DNA of 64,000 nt from Bacteroidota bacterium (GCA_016183765.1 JACPEA010000010.1:124001-188000), one strand, 5' to 3'. Numbered from the stretch's first letter, positions 43,014-51,817 are shown. Notes: generated by a model not told the origin, from the letters alone. Numbers and translations are program-made.

Positions 43014-44477
43014 TCACTTTCCTAATAATTCAAACATTTCTTTTAAAACTTCCTTATCATCAAAAGGATGTTTCACCCCGTTGATATCCTGGTATTTCTC
43101 GTGCCCCTTGCCTGCCACCAGGATAATATCATCGCGGTTGGCAAAACTCACTGCCGTTTTAATGGCTTCTTTCCTGTCTGTGATCGAGATATATTTTCTT
43201 TTGGCAGAACTGCTCAACCCTGTTTCCATATCGCGCAGTATCTGAGCCGGATCTTCTGTCCGGGGATTATCGCTGGTCAGTATCACCCTGTCGCTCAGGT
43301 CACAGGCCGTTTGGGCCATGATGGGGCGTTTTGTCTTGTCCCTGTCACCCCCACAGCCCACAACCGTGATGATCTGTTCATGCCCCTTGCGTAATTTTTT
43401 GATGGTCATCAGCACATTCTCCAGCGCATCGGGCGTATGTGCATAATCCACGATACCGATGATCAGTCCACTGCTGATGCTGTAATCAAATCTTCCTTCG
43501 GCACCACTGAGCAGACTGAGTGCCGTTAACACCTGTTCGCTCTCTTCACCCAGGCAAATGGCTGCACCGTATACCGCCAGCAGGTTATAGGCATTGAACT
43601 CACCGATCAGCCGGAAATGCACTTCCTTATCATTTACCAGCATCACCAGGCCGGTCAATGCATTCTCCAAAATCTTTCCTTTGAAGGCCGCTACCGTTTT
43701 CAGACTGTACAGGTATTTTTTGGCATGAGTATTCTGCAGCATTACTTCACCTCTCTTATCATCCGCATTCGAGATCGCAAAAGCAGTGGAAGGCAGATGA
43801 TCGAAGAAACTTTTCTTCACACGGATATATTCATCGAAGGTTTTGTGATAATCCAAATGATCATGGGTGATGTTGCTGAACAGCGCCCCGGTGAACTGCA
43901 AACCCGTAATACGGTGCTGGTGTATGGCATGACTGCTGCATTCCATGAACACATGGGTACAACCCTCATCCAGCATCTGTTTCAACAATGCATTCAGACT
44001 AACCGCATCCGGTGTGGTATGGGTGGCCGGAATGATGGTTTCTCCTATCTGGTTCTGCACGGTGCTTACCAATCCGCAACGGTAACCCAGTTTGGTGAAT
44101 AACTTGAACAGAACCGTTGCGATCGTGGTTTTACCATTGGTTCCGGTAACACCCACCAATTTCATTTTGGCAGACGGCTCTCCATAGAACTGGTGTGCCA
44201 TATAGGCAACAGCTTCACTGGTATTATTCACCTGCAGGTAGGTAACACCTTCTGCAGCCGAAACAGGCATTTCCTCACAAACGATCGCTGCAGCACCAAG
44301 CGATATGGCTTTATCGATGAACTGATGCCCATCAGACTGCACACCGCGGATCGCCACAAACACATTACCGGGAAGCACTTTCCGCGAATCGATCTGTATG
44401 CCGTTCACTTCAATACCCGTAGCTCCTTGAACCTGCTTCAGGTGCACTTTGTATAATATGTCTTTAAGTATCGCCAT
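43014..44477 (-). CDS. murE: UDP-MurNAc-tripeptide synthetase MurE
   Basis: 487 residues from the ATG at 44477 (MAILKDILYKV); an adjacent ATG one codon earlier is equally possible. It adds the third residue, meso-diaminopimelate, to UDP-MurNAc-L-Ala-D-Glu. The ATP loop is GVTGTNGKTTIA, with ITHDHLDYHKTFDEY following. DNPRTEDP in the C-terminal domain is the motif that selects meso-DAP over lysine, which fits a Gram-negative wall. The final AGKGHEKYQDI is also conserved. The gene lies between PBP and mraY. Confidence 0.96.
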   Translation of the reverse strand: MAILKDILYKVHLKQVQGATGIEVNGIQIDSRKVLPGNVFVAIRGVQSDGHQFIDKAISLGAAAIVCEEMPVSAAEGVTYLQVNNTSEAVAYMAHQFYGEPSAKMKLVGVTGTNGKTTIATVLFKLFTKLGYRCGLVSTVQNQIGETIIPATHTTPDAVSLNALLKQMLDEGCTHVFMECSSHAIHQHRITGLQFTGALFSNITHDHLDYHKTFDEYIRVKKSFFDHLPSTAFAISNADDKRGEVMLQNTHAKKYLYSLKTVAAFKGKILENALTGLVMLVNDKEVHFRLIGEFNAYNLLAVYGAAICLGEESEQVLTALSLLSGAEGRFDYSISSGLIIGIVDYAHTPDALENVLMTIKKLRKGHEQIITVVGCGGDRDKTKRPIMAQTACDLSDRVILTSDNPRTEDPAQILRDMETGLSSSAKRKYISITDRKEAIKTAVSFANRDDIILVAGKGHEKYQDINGVKHPFDDKEVLKEMFELLGK

Positions 44478-44522
44478 CATTTTACGCCGGACCATTTGTG
44501 TCCTGCAATCATTTTATCGTTA

Positions 44523-46631
44523 TCAATTCAATGCAACATTCACCAACTGTCCTTTCACCACTGGCTGACCGGGCAGGATCGACTGTTCGGCCACTTTGCC
44601 TCTCCCCCTCGCATTCACTTTCAGGCCCATGTTCTCACAGAGAAGCACCACATCCTTCAGGCCCATACCCTTTAACTGGGGCATGGTATTTTTATCTACC
44701 GGTTTTTTATTGAGTACCACCACCGCATCTTTTCCTTTCATATCGATCCACTCATCCGTCCTCGCGGTGGAATCGGAATAGGACAAACGCAGTTTTTGTG
44801 ACAGGTACGCGATATCTTTTTTATTACCGGCATAATTGAATACACTGCTGTCTTTTTTAACCAGTGCGGCAACCGTATTGGTTTGCCGGATATACGTACT
44901 GTACAACCTGTCTGCGATCTCTTTAAAAACAGGCCCTGCCACAGCAGCGCCATAATATACCGGCGCATGCGCCTTGTTCTTGATGATCACCACACAGGTA
45001 TACTGCGGGTTCTCTGCAGGAAAATAACCGGCAAAGGAGGACTGGTAGATCTTATCGGCATATCCCCTGTTACCGTCTGCCACCAATGCTGTACCCGTTT
45101 TGCCAGCTACTTTATAAGGAGAATTTTTAAACAATTCTTTCGCAGTTCCGGAAATACAAACCCCTTCCAAGCAGACTTTCAACTGTTGCAAGGTCTGGCT
45201 GCTGCAAACACTTTCATCGATCAGTTTCGGGCCAAACTCCTGTAACAGGATGCCTTCTTCTTTTACCGCACTTACCAGGTATGGACGCATGATCTTTCCA
45301 TTATTGGCGATCGCATTGTACAATACAGTTGTCTGCAGCGGGCTTACCGACAGGTTATAACCAAAAGCCATCCAGGGTAACGTGGTAGGACCCCAGAATT
45401 TACCACCGGGTCTGTAGATCACCGGCTTTCTTTCACCGGAAAGATCAATACCGGTAAGCGTATCCATCCGCATCTTCTTCAGGTGCTTCAGGAACTGGTT
45501 CGGGTTGGAAGCATAATGCTGCGCTGCCATCTTAGCCATCGCCACATTGGAACTCAACTCAAAAGCATGCTGCACGGTCACATCATTTTCTTTATGCACT
45601 TCAGAATCATATACCGTCTGACCCGCGATCTTCCAGGAACCATGTTCCAGGGTGATCATCTGGTTCAGCGACACTTTCTTGTCTTCCAGCAAAGCCAGCA
45701 TGGTAGCCAGCTTAAAGGTTGATCCGGGTTCTGTAGGACTGATCGCGTAATTGAAATCTTCCCAATAGCTCCCGTCGCTTCTTTTTCCCAGGTTGGCAAT
45801 GGCTTTGATCTTACCGGTCTTCACTTCCATCACAATTGCACAACCGGTCTGGGCCTCGTTCTTCAACATCATCTTCATCAATGCGTTCTCTGTCACATCC
45901 TGAATGAACACATCGATCGTACTCACAATATCTTTTCCGGTTTCAGGTTCTATCTCGTAAGTATCATCAACAGGAACATTCACTCCACCTGCGATCCTTC
46001 TTACGAACTGTTTTCCGTTCCTGCCCTTCAGTACCGAATCATAGGTCATTTCAAGTCCCACTTTATTGGAATCCCGCGCCAGGCCGATCGTCCTGAATGC
46101 CAGCATCCGGTAAGGGTTCAGCCTGATGGTCTTCTCCTGCGCTATCAACCCACTCTTATATCTTCCCAGCCTGAACAGGGGAAAATGACGCAACTGCTCA
46201 TATTCACGGAAAGAGATCTTTTTCTTCAGCGGAAAATATCCTTCTTCATTTTTATATCCTCCCCGGAGCAATGTTTTGTACTCCCCAGCCGACATATCCT
46301 TAAACAAACCTGCCAGGTTCTCACTCAAAGAATCCAGGTTCTCACGAAACAGACGGCCATTCTTTGCCCGCAAAGCATCCACCCTGAAATCGATATAGAG
46401 ATCGAACTGGGGGATACTGGTACTCAGCATCTGCCCGTCTTCGCTGTAAATGGTTCCCCGTTCCGCTTCTATTTCATCCAGTTTCTGATGCAGGCTATCG
46501 CTCATACTGCGCCAGTGACTTCCCTGTACCTGCTGTATATAGATGGCTTTCCCGAAAATGGCCACACAGGCAAGCACCACCAGCAGGTAACTGAGGTAAA
46601 CTCTCCAGAGTATGTCGCGTTTTACGTCCAC
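44523..46631 (-). CDS. ftsI: Septal penicillin-binding protein (FtsI/PBP3) with PASTA domain
   Basis: 702 residues. One N-terminal membrane anchor (10-32). The PBP dimerisation domain spans about 55-235. The transpeptidase domain carries S304-T-F-K307 (EPGSTFKLA), S360-S-N362 and K511-T-G. A C-terminal PASTA domain (about 643-702) begins MPQLKGMGLKDVV. It crosslinks septal peptidoglycan in the periplasm with FtsW. The PASTA domain is unlike E. coli FtsI, but usual in Bacteroidota and Gram-positives. Spacing of 26 bp to ftsL and 45 bp to murE fits one operon. Confidence 0.95.
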   Translation of the reverse strand: MDVKRDILWRVYLSYLLVVLACVAIFGKAIYIQQVQGSHWRSMSDSLHQKLDEIEAERGTIYSEDGQMLSTSIPQFDLYIDFRVDALRAKNGRLFRENLDSLSENLAGLFKDMSAGEYKTLLRGGYKNEEGYFPLKKKISFREYEQLRHFPLFRLGRYKSGLIAQEKTIRLNPYRMLAFRTIGLARDSNKVGLEMTYDSVLKGRNGKQFVRRIAGGVNVPVDDTYEIEPETGKDIVSTIDVFIQDVTENALMKMMLKNEAQTGCAIVMEVKTGKIKAIANLGKRSDGSYWEDFNYAISPTEPGSTFKLATMLALLEDKKVSLNQMITLEHGSWKIAGQTVYDSEVHKENDVTVQHAFELSSNVAMAKMAAQHYASNPNQFLKHLKKMRMDTLTGIDLSGERKPVIYRPGGKFWGPTTLPWMAFGYNLSVSPLQTTVLYNAIANNGKIMRPYLVSAVKEEGILLQEFGPKLIDESVCSSQTLQQLKVCLEGVCISGTAKELFKNSPYKVAGKTGTALVADGNRGYADKIYQSSFAGYFPAENPQYTCVVIIKNKAHAPVYYGAAVAGPVFKEIADRLYSTYIRQTNTVAALVKKDSSVFNYAGNKKDIAYLSQKLRLSYSDSTARTDEWIDMKGKDAVVVLNKKPVDKNTMPQLKGMGLKDVVLLCENMGLKVNARGRGKVAEQSILPGQPVVKGQLVNVALN

Positions 46632-46657
46632 CTTTTATTGATTAGTTGATTTTCATT

Positions 46658-46984
46658 TTATGGTTTTTCAGCCTGTAACCGGCGGGGCATATCCTTGCTC
46701 ACTTTCAATCCCATCGGTGCTGTTGTTTTTACGATCTGCCCCTCTTCACTTCTGAACATCACTTCGCTTTTCAGCGTTTTGAATTCATACTGCAGATCCT
46801 TCAGTTCAGATGTTGTACTGTTGATCTTACGTATGGTCTTATCCGCCCTATGCCCGTTGGCGATATACAGGATCGTTAACACAGATAAGAACAGGAAGAA
46901 CGGAATGTTCTTTATGATCCACTGGTAGTTAAACAAACCTTTCAGCGGGTTCTTTGTGGTCTTATCGGTTAATGGTTCGGGCAC
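46658..46984 (-). CDS. ftsL: FtsL-like cell division protein
   Basis: 108 residues. A short cytosolic N-terminus of 27 residues, one membrane span (about 28-43, FFLFLSVLTILYIA), then a periplasmic coiled coil (IRKINSTTSELKDLQYEFKT). This is the Bacteroidota FtsL_2 pattern; sequence similarity to E. coli FtsL is minimal, and the call rests on topology plus position between rsmH and the PBP gene. It should form a complex with FtsB and FtsQ to activate FtsWI. No ftsB is visible in this cluster. Confidence 0.85.
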   Translation of the reverse strand: MPEPLTDKTTKNPLKGLFNYQWIIKNIPFFLFLSVLTILYIANGHRADKTIRKINSTTSELKDLQYEFKTLKSEVMFRSEEGQIVKTTAPMGLKVSKDMPRRLQAEKP

Positions 46985-47076
46985 TTTCGGTTAATTGTTT
47001 AATTGACTGATCAGTTGCTGGTCTATCGGCTTCCGGTCCTGTTGCACAGGGCTCATCAACCAACACACCCGGCTCT

Positions 47077-47976
47077 TTATATTTTCTCCGCAACCCTCAG
47101 TTTTGCGCTGCGGCTCCTGGTATTCCTTTTCAACTCTTCCTCTGAAGCGGTTACCGGTTTTCGGGTAACGATCCGGAACACTTCTTCCTTCACCACAGGC
47201 AATAAGGGGTTATCAGGTGTTTCGTCGAAACTGCCCTGGCGGAAGAAATTCTTCACTACCCTGTCTTCTATAGAATGGAAGGTGATGATGGCAACACGGC
47301 CACCGGGTTTCAGCACAGCAGGAACCTGCTGCAGCATGTCTTTCAAAGCACCCATTTCATCGTTCACCTCAATTCGCAAAGCCTGGAATACCTGGGCTAA
47401 GTACTTGTTAGGATTTCCCTTCACCACGGGACTGATCAATGCCTTGAACTGCTCAACGGTCTCGAACTGCAGATGTTTGCGTTCGTGCACGATATGTTTC
47501 GCCAGTGTTTTGGAGTTGGTCACTTCGCCATATTGCTCAAACAGTTTATGCAACTGCTGCTCACTATAGGTCTTGATGATATCAGCAGCCGTGGCGCCCT
47601 GTCTTCTGTCCATCCGCATATCCAGCGGGCCGGAAAAACGGATAGAGAAGCCGCGTTCGCCTTCATCGAACTGGTGACTGCTGACGCCGAGATCGGCCAG
47701 TATACCATCTACCTGTGTGATCTTGTGCAGGCGAAGCATCCGCTGCAGGTGCCGGAAATTCTGCGCTACAAAGATGACACGGTCATCCTCAGGCAGGTTC
47801 CGCTGCGCATCTGCATCCTGGTCAAAAGCGATCAGTTTTCCTTTAGTACTCAGCTGTTCCAGAATCCCCTTACTATGACCACCACCGCCAAATGTGCAAT
47901 CCACATACACACCATCGGGTTGAATGGCCAAACCGGCAAGGGTTTCATGGTATAATACAGGTATGTGATAATTCAT
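47077..47976 (-). CDS. rsmH: 16S rRNA (cytosine(1402)-N(4))-methyltransferase
   Basis: 299 residues from the ATG at 47976 (MNYHIPVLYHETLAGLAIQ); an ATG 12 bp earlier is in frame. It methylates N4 of C1402 at the ribosomal P site using SAM. The SAM motif is VDCTFGGGGHSKGIL (about 26-40), with LADLGVSSHQFDEGERGFSIR and DMRMD as family signatures, and GGRVAIITFHSIEDRVVK at the end. It is always the second dcw gene, after mraZ, which matches here. Confidence 0.97.
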   Translation of the reverse strand: MNYHIPVLYHETLAGLAIQPDGVYVDCTFGGGGHSKGILEQLSTKGKLIAFDQDADAQRNLPEDDRVIFVAQNFRHLQRMLRLHKITQVDGILADLGVSSHQFDEGERGFSIRFSGPLDMRMDRRQGATAADIIKTYSEQQLHKLFEQYGEVTNSKTLAKHIVHERKHLQFETVEQFKALISPVVKGNPNKYLAQVFQALRIEVNDEMGALKDMLQQVPAVLKPGGRVAIITFHSIEDRVVKNFFRQGSFDETPDNPLLPVVKEEVFRIVTRKPVTASEEELKRNTRSRSAKLRVAEKI

Positions 47977-47983
47977 TGAATTT

Positions 47984-48094
47984 GACAATTTGAAAATTTG
48001 AAAATTTGAAAACGAATGAAGCTGAGACCGGTGAAATTTGATCGTCGACCTTGTCGCATTTTCAAATTCGCATATTGTCTCATTTTCAAATTTT
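47984..48094. repeat. TTTGAAAAT repeat between mraZ and rsmH
   Basis: Left part: three tandem units of AATTTGAAA. Right part: two inverted copies of ATTTTCAAATT plus CATATTGTCTCATTTTC. The mraZ stop codon lies inside it. Same family as 23535-23620 and 52777-52872. Confidence 0.85.
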
Positions 48095-48535
48095 TTCAGC
48101 CATCACTTCCTGCGCCAGGTTACTAAAGGCCTCGGGTGAAAAATCCTCAAAGAGCTGTTTGTACTTACTAGCATCCCAGATCTCGAATCGGTCCAATGCG
48201 GCGGCAAGAACAATATCCTTGCCTAAGCCGGCAAATTCCCTCAGTGTTTGGGGAAGCAACATACGGCCGGCAGCATCCAGCTCTATTTCCGTTGCTCCGC
48301 CCAGGAACTGGCGGCGAAATTGACGTACCTTGGGGTCGAAATCATTCAACTGGCTGATCTTGGCAATAATCAATTCCCAACTTTTGATCGGATACAACGT
48401 GAGACATTTTTCAAAACCACGGCTGAGGATGAAACGCCCTTCCCCTTCAGGCAACTGTTTTTTCAGTCCGCCCGGAATGAGGAAGCGACCTTTCGCGTCT
48501 ACCGTTGCTTCATATTCTCCGTGAAATCCGTTCAT
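48086..48535 (-). CDS. mraZ: Transcriptional regulator MraZ
   Basis: 149 residues from the ATG at 48535 (MNGFHGEYEATVDAKGRFLI); an in-frame extension of 27 residues upstream overlaps the putative operator and is rejected. Two AbrB-like double-psi beta-barrel halves: DAKGRFLIPGGLKK (14-27) and DAAGRMLLPQTLRE (about 93-106), the duplicated MraZ motif. MraZ binds a repeat upstream of its own operon and controls dcw transcription. The stop falls in a TTTGAAAA repeat before rsmH. Confidence 0.96.
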   Translation of the reverse strand: MNGFHGEYEATVDAKGRFLIPGGLKKQLPEGEGRFILSRGFEKCLTLYPIKSWELIIAKISQLNDFDPKVRQFRRQFLGGATEIELDAAGRMLLPQTLREFAGLGKDIVLAAALDRFEIWDASKYKQLFEDFSPEAFSNLAQEVMAEKI

Positions 48536-48558
48536 TTGGGTATAAATATTTTCAAGTT

Positions 48559-48593
48559 TACCACTTGTTGACACAAAATAACACCTTTTCCCA
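48559..48593 (-). promoter_or_regulatory. Probable MraZ operator: four TGnnA units at exact 10-bp period
   Basis: On the minus strand, reading toward mraZ, the units are TGGGA, TGTTA, TGTCA and TGGTA at 48593, 48583, 48573 and 48563, each followed by 5 bp. Known MraZ sites are TGGG-type units with 5-bp spacers, so spacing and position (24 bp before the ATG) match. The inner units are degenerate. Confidence 0.65.
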
Positions 48594-48616
48594 CTTTTAT
48601 CTCTATTTTGGGGCAT

Positions 48617-48810
48617 TTGTATTTATCCACAGAACGGATTGACCTGTAATGCAATGCAGCAAAGCGTTTGAAGTGAATTTTTTCATCCCGGCTCCTAACA
48701 ATTGTGAATTACTGTGGATAACCCGTGAATATACAAGGCAAGACTGTGAATTAGTGGTGATTTTCATTTATATCTAACTAAAAATCAATACTATCGGTTT
48801 CAAGGACTTG
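48617..48810. other. Cluster of DnaA boxes with AT-rich stretch: possible oriC or DnaA-regulated site
   Basis: Perfect 9-mer boxes TTATCCACA at 48623-48631 and, inverted, TGTGGATAA at 48713-48721. Near-consensus copies TGTGAATTA lie at 48703-48711 and 48745-48753, and a weaker CGTGAATAT at 48724-48732. The next ~50 bp (48754-48801) are strongly AT-rich. The region has no convincing frame. dnaA, dnaN and gidA are not in the window. Boxes are seen directly; an origin is inference. Confidence 0.45.
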
Positions 48811-48975
48811 ATCAGGTACAGCCCATTGGAACAGTCCTTCCAAACAGGCAGAAAAGTCACTTTTTCAGCTAGGCAGGCTTTTTTACAGCTTTTATAGAGT
48901 TGCATTCATGGGAGTGGTAAAAAGTGGTAATGTGCATGGATATTACCGAAGAGCGTATCTATGAGACTTTAGATT
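48811..48975. other. Part of the mraZ-queA gap without a recognised feature
   Basis: 165 bp with one weak dyad (AAGGACT/AGTCCTT at about 48803-48840) and a GTGGTAAAAAGTGGTAAT stretch near 48914-48932. I see no frame or promoter I would defend. Confidence 0.3.
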
Positions 48976-49037
48976 TCCCAGGCTGGAAGCCTGGGGATAG
49001 GCGTCACTCGGCGGAGCCGAGCGACTGCCCCCGGATG
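48976..49037. repeat. Two adjacent hairpins with GGA loops
   Basis: CCCAGGCT-GGA-AGCCTGGG (about 48978-48996) is followed by CTCGGC-GGA-GCCGAG (49008-49022), the latter flanked by GGCGTCA / CGACTGCC, which partly extends the stem. It looks like a REP-type palindromic element upstream of queA. Confidence 0.7.
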
Positions 49038-49048
49038 CATTTCCTCTC

Positions 49049-49144
49049 AGGATTACGCGGATTAATGATAGCTGAATTTGAACAGTTGCTTTAGCTTCGC
49101 GCAGATCATCCAACAATCATATCAAATCACAAGCATCCGTGATC
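49049..49144. repeat. GATTACGCGGATTA-type element running into the queA start
   Basis: AGGATTACGCGGATTAATGAT, then GCGCAGATCATC and ATCAAATCACAAGCATCCGTGATC. The last word contains the GTG start of queA. Related words are at 17597-17635. Confidence 0.5.
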
Positions 49145-50371
49145 AAACACCCCCAGGAACTTTCCATTCAAGATTTCAGTTACGATTTACCGGATCACCG
49201 CATTGCCAGGTATCCACTGGCAGAAAGGGATCAGAGCAAATTACTGGTCTACCGCGAGGGTATCATCCAGGAAGACCTGTATGCCAACCTTGCGGATCAT
49301 CTACCAGCCAATAGCCTGTTGGCATTCAACAATACCAAAGTGGTGGAAGCCCGGTTACTCTTTGAAAAACCCAATGGTAGCAAGATCGAGATCTTCTGCC
49401 TGGAGCCACATGAGTCCTACGGGGATATTACCAGCGCTATGTTGCAAAAGGGAAAAGTTCTGTGGAAATGCCTGGTAGGTGGCGCCAAAAAATGGAAAGA
49501 AGGAACGCTGATCGCGCAGATAAAAAGATCTGATTCAGCCAGGCTTGCCCTGACCGCCCGAAAAGTTGAACAGCTGACGGATGCTTACCTGATTGAATTA
49601 AGCTGGGACGATCCCCATCTGAGTTTTGCGGAACTGCTGCATATCGCCGGCGTGATCCCCTTACCGCCTTACCTGAACCGACAGGCAGAAGAAACCGACC
49701 AGGAAAGGTACCAGACCATTTATGCCAAACACGATGGCTCAGTAGCCGCACCCACTGCAGGCCTGCATTTCACCGATAGTCTGTTTGACAAACTATCAAA
49801 AAAAAATATCAGTCACGCTTTTATTACCCTGCATGTAGGTGCCGGCACATTCAAACCCGTGAAGAGCGAGACCATGCAACACCATGAAATGCATGCAGAG
49901 TTCATTGATGTAACCGCTGTGTTCATCCAGACACTCTTACAACAACTGACTGATCCGGTGATCGCTGTGGGAACCACATCACTTCGTACGCTGGAAAGCC
50001 TGTATTGGCTGGGGGTAAAAACAATATTGTATCCTGCCATCAGTCCGGAATCACTGACCCTTACACAATGGGAAGCTTATTCACTGGCTGATAAGCATAT
50101 CAGTACTGCAGATGCATTGAACGCATTGCTTAGCTGGTTGCAGCAGCACCATACAGACAGGCTGATCACCCGGACCCAGATCATCATTGCGCCCGGTTAT
50201 GTGTTCCGCGTGGTAAAAGGACTGGTCACCAATTTTCATCAGCCTCAGTCCACCCTGTTATTATTGGTGGCGGCTATTACCGGAAACAACTGGAGAAATA
50301 TCTACCAGTACGCACTGGATCACGATTTCCGTTTCCTGAGTTATGGAGACGGGAGCTTGTTATGGCTATAG
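49139..50371 (+). CDS. queA: S-adenosylmethionine:tRNA ribosyltransferase-isomerase
   Basis: 410 residues, longer than the ~345 of E. coli but typical of Bacteroidota. It transfers the ribosyl part of SAM to 7-aminomethyl-deazaguanine in tRNA, forming epoxyqueuosine. DFSYDLPDHRIARYPLAERD (12-31) and LLAFNNTKVVEARL are N-terminal hallmarks. HDGSVAAPTAGLHFTDSL, HVGAGTFKPVKSE and the final NFHQPQSTLLLLVAAI are catalytic-core motifs. The start is a GTG at 49139 lying in repeat DNA; no in-frame ATG precedes it. Convergent with the sensor kinase, 6 bp between stops. Confidence 0.95.
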   Translation: MIKHPQELSIQDFSYDLPDHRIARYPLAERDQSKLLVYREGIIQEDLYANLADHLPANSLLAFNNTKVVEARLLFEKPNGSKIEIFCLEPHESYGDITSAMLQKGKVLWKCLVGGAKKWKEGTLIAQIKRSDSARLALTARKVEQLTDAYLIELSWDDPHLSFAELLHIAGVIPLPPYLNRQAEETDQERYQTIYAKHDGSVAAPTAGLHFTDSLFDKLSKKNISHAFITLHVGAGTFKPVKSETMQHHEMHAEFIDVTAVFIQTLLQQLTDPVIAVGTTSLRTLESLYWLGVKTILYPAISPESLTLTQWEAYSLADKHISTADALNALLSWLQQHHTDRLITRTQIIIAPGYVFRVVKGLVTNFHQPQSTLLLLVAAITGNNWRNIYQYALDHDFRFLSYGDGSLLWL

Positions 50372-50377
50372 AAATCG

Positions 50378-51709
50378 TCAGGCTTTGTCTTCCTGTAATA
50401 AGATCATATCAATGGTAAAAGTGGTGCCTTTGCCCAGGGTACTGTCTACTTTGATCTTGCCTTTATGTGCATCGATCACGGTTTTCACATAACTCATACC
50501 CAGCCCGAAACCTTTTACATTATGCAGGTTACCGGTATGTGCCCGGTAGAATTTTTCGAATACTCTTTTCACGGATTCCTTGCTCATACCGATCCCATTG
50601 TCCGACACCCGTATCGCGATATGATTCTTGGTGCTGTGTGTCGATATCATGATGTTAAGCCGCTCCTTTGAATACTTGATCGCATTATCGATCAGGTTGG
50701 AGAACAGGTTGGTGAAATGCACTTCATCTGCTTTCACCATATCGTTGCGGGCATTCAGCAGCAATTGTATATTTGCCCCTTTCTCCTGTAACTGCAGCTG
50801 GTAATTGTCCAGTACGGCCTGTATCACCTCATGCACATGCAGTGAAGTCAGGTTCAGCTGCAGTTCCTGTTTCTCCATGAACGCAGCCTGAAGAATGGTT
50901 TCCACATGTTTGTTCATGCGCACATTCTCTTCCTTGATGATATTGCTGAAGTATTTCGTTTTCTCCTTATCGTTCTGCACTTTCTCATTCCGCAAAGCAT
51001 CCACTGCCAGCGATATCGTGGCCAGGGGCGTTTTGAACTCATGCGTCATGTTGTTGATGAAATCGCTCTTGATCTCACTGAGTTTTTTCTGGTATAACAG
51101 TGATTTCACGGTCACATAGAAAGCGGCAACGATCACCAGCATGAATACAACAGCACCGAATATGACCCAGCGCAATGCATCCCAGATCTGTTTGTCAAAA
51201 TCGGGTACCACAATGATCAGCATCTCAGGGGTACCGATCTCTATATCCTGGTTATTGATCGGGATGATCGGGAAATAACGGCGTTTGTTATTCACCGTAT
51301 CAAAATATTCCTGTGAAAAGTTCTTGCTGCCCAGTTCATATTCATCTTCCGCATTGGTTACGGCAAACTCGAATTCCAGTTTTTTCAGGTTGTACCTGTC
51401 GAAATTGGCCCGGATCTTTTCGTGTACTTCCTGCGAAGTAAATTTTTCGCCGACCAGTGTAGGTTTGAGAAAATGGAAATGCGGGTCTGAATTGAAGGTC
51501 ATACCCCCCCGGCGTGGCAGCCTGAGCATGGGCTTGGATGTGCTGTTAAACAATTCATCTGCCACAGTAGCCCCCACCTGTGTGTAGTTATTGTCATACT
51601 GGTTCCGCGTGGTCTCCAATAAATTATGGAACCATGAGATCTGAAGCAATATCAGACCGAAAAGTGAGAGGGAGATCAGTATGACGATAGCGGGGAAAGT
51701 TCTCTTCAT
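50378..51709 (-). CDS. Membrane sensor histidine kinase
   Basis: 443 residues. Membrane spans at about 7-25 and 181-200 enclose a ~155-residue periplasmic sensor without a named domain. The dimerisation domain has the phospho-acceptor His223 in NNMTHEFKTPLATISLAVDA. The ATPase domain shows NLIDNAIKYS (N-box), RVSDNGIGMSKES and GFGLGMSYVKTVIDAHKG, GKGTTFTIDMIL. It is complete and should be active. There is no adjacent response regulator, so it is an orphan here. A TATATTTG -7 element precedes it. Confidence 0.93.
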   Translation of the reverse strand: MKRTFPAIVILISLSLFGLILLQISWFHNLLETTRNQYDNNYTQVGATVADELFNSTSKPMLRLPRRGGMTFNSDPHFHFLKPTLVGEKFTSQEVHEKIRANFDRYNLKKLEFEFAVTNAEDEYELGSKNFSQEYFDTVNNKRRYFPIIPINNQDIEIGTPEMLIIVVPDFDKQIWDALRWVIFGAVVFMLVIVAAFYVTVKSLLYQKKLSEIKSDFINNMTHEFKTPLATISLAVDALRNEKVQNDKEKTKYFSNIIKEENVRMNKHVETILQAAFMEKQELQLNLTSLHVHEVIQAVLDNYQLQLQEKGANIQLLLNARNDMVKADEVHFTNLFSNLIDNAIKYSKERLNIMISTHSTKNHIAIRVSDNGIGMSKESVKRVFEKFYRAHTGNLHNVKGFGLGMSYVKTVIDAHKGKIKVDSTLGKGTTFTIDMILLQEDKA

Positions 51710-51714
51710 CCTTA

Positions 51715-51722
51715 CAAATATA
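51715..51722 (-). promoter_or_regulatory. -7 element before the sensor kinase gene
   Basis: TATATTTG on the minus strand matches TAnnTTTG exactly, 5 bp before the ATG; I cannot see a -33 element at normal spacing. Confidence 0.35.
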
Positions 51723-51817
51723 ATGGGAAGCCCAGATACCTGCTACGGAAGGGGAAGCTTTATCAGGATTTTAACTGCCGCTTTTCCCCCGGGAATTGCG
51801 TAACTTTCTATCCGATT

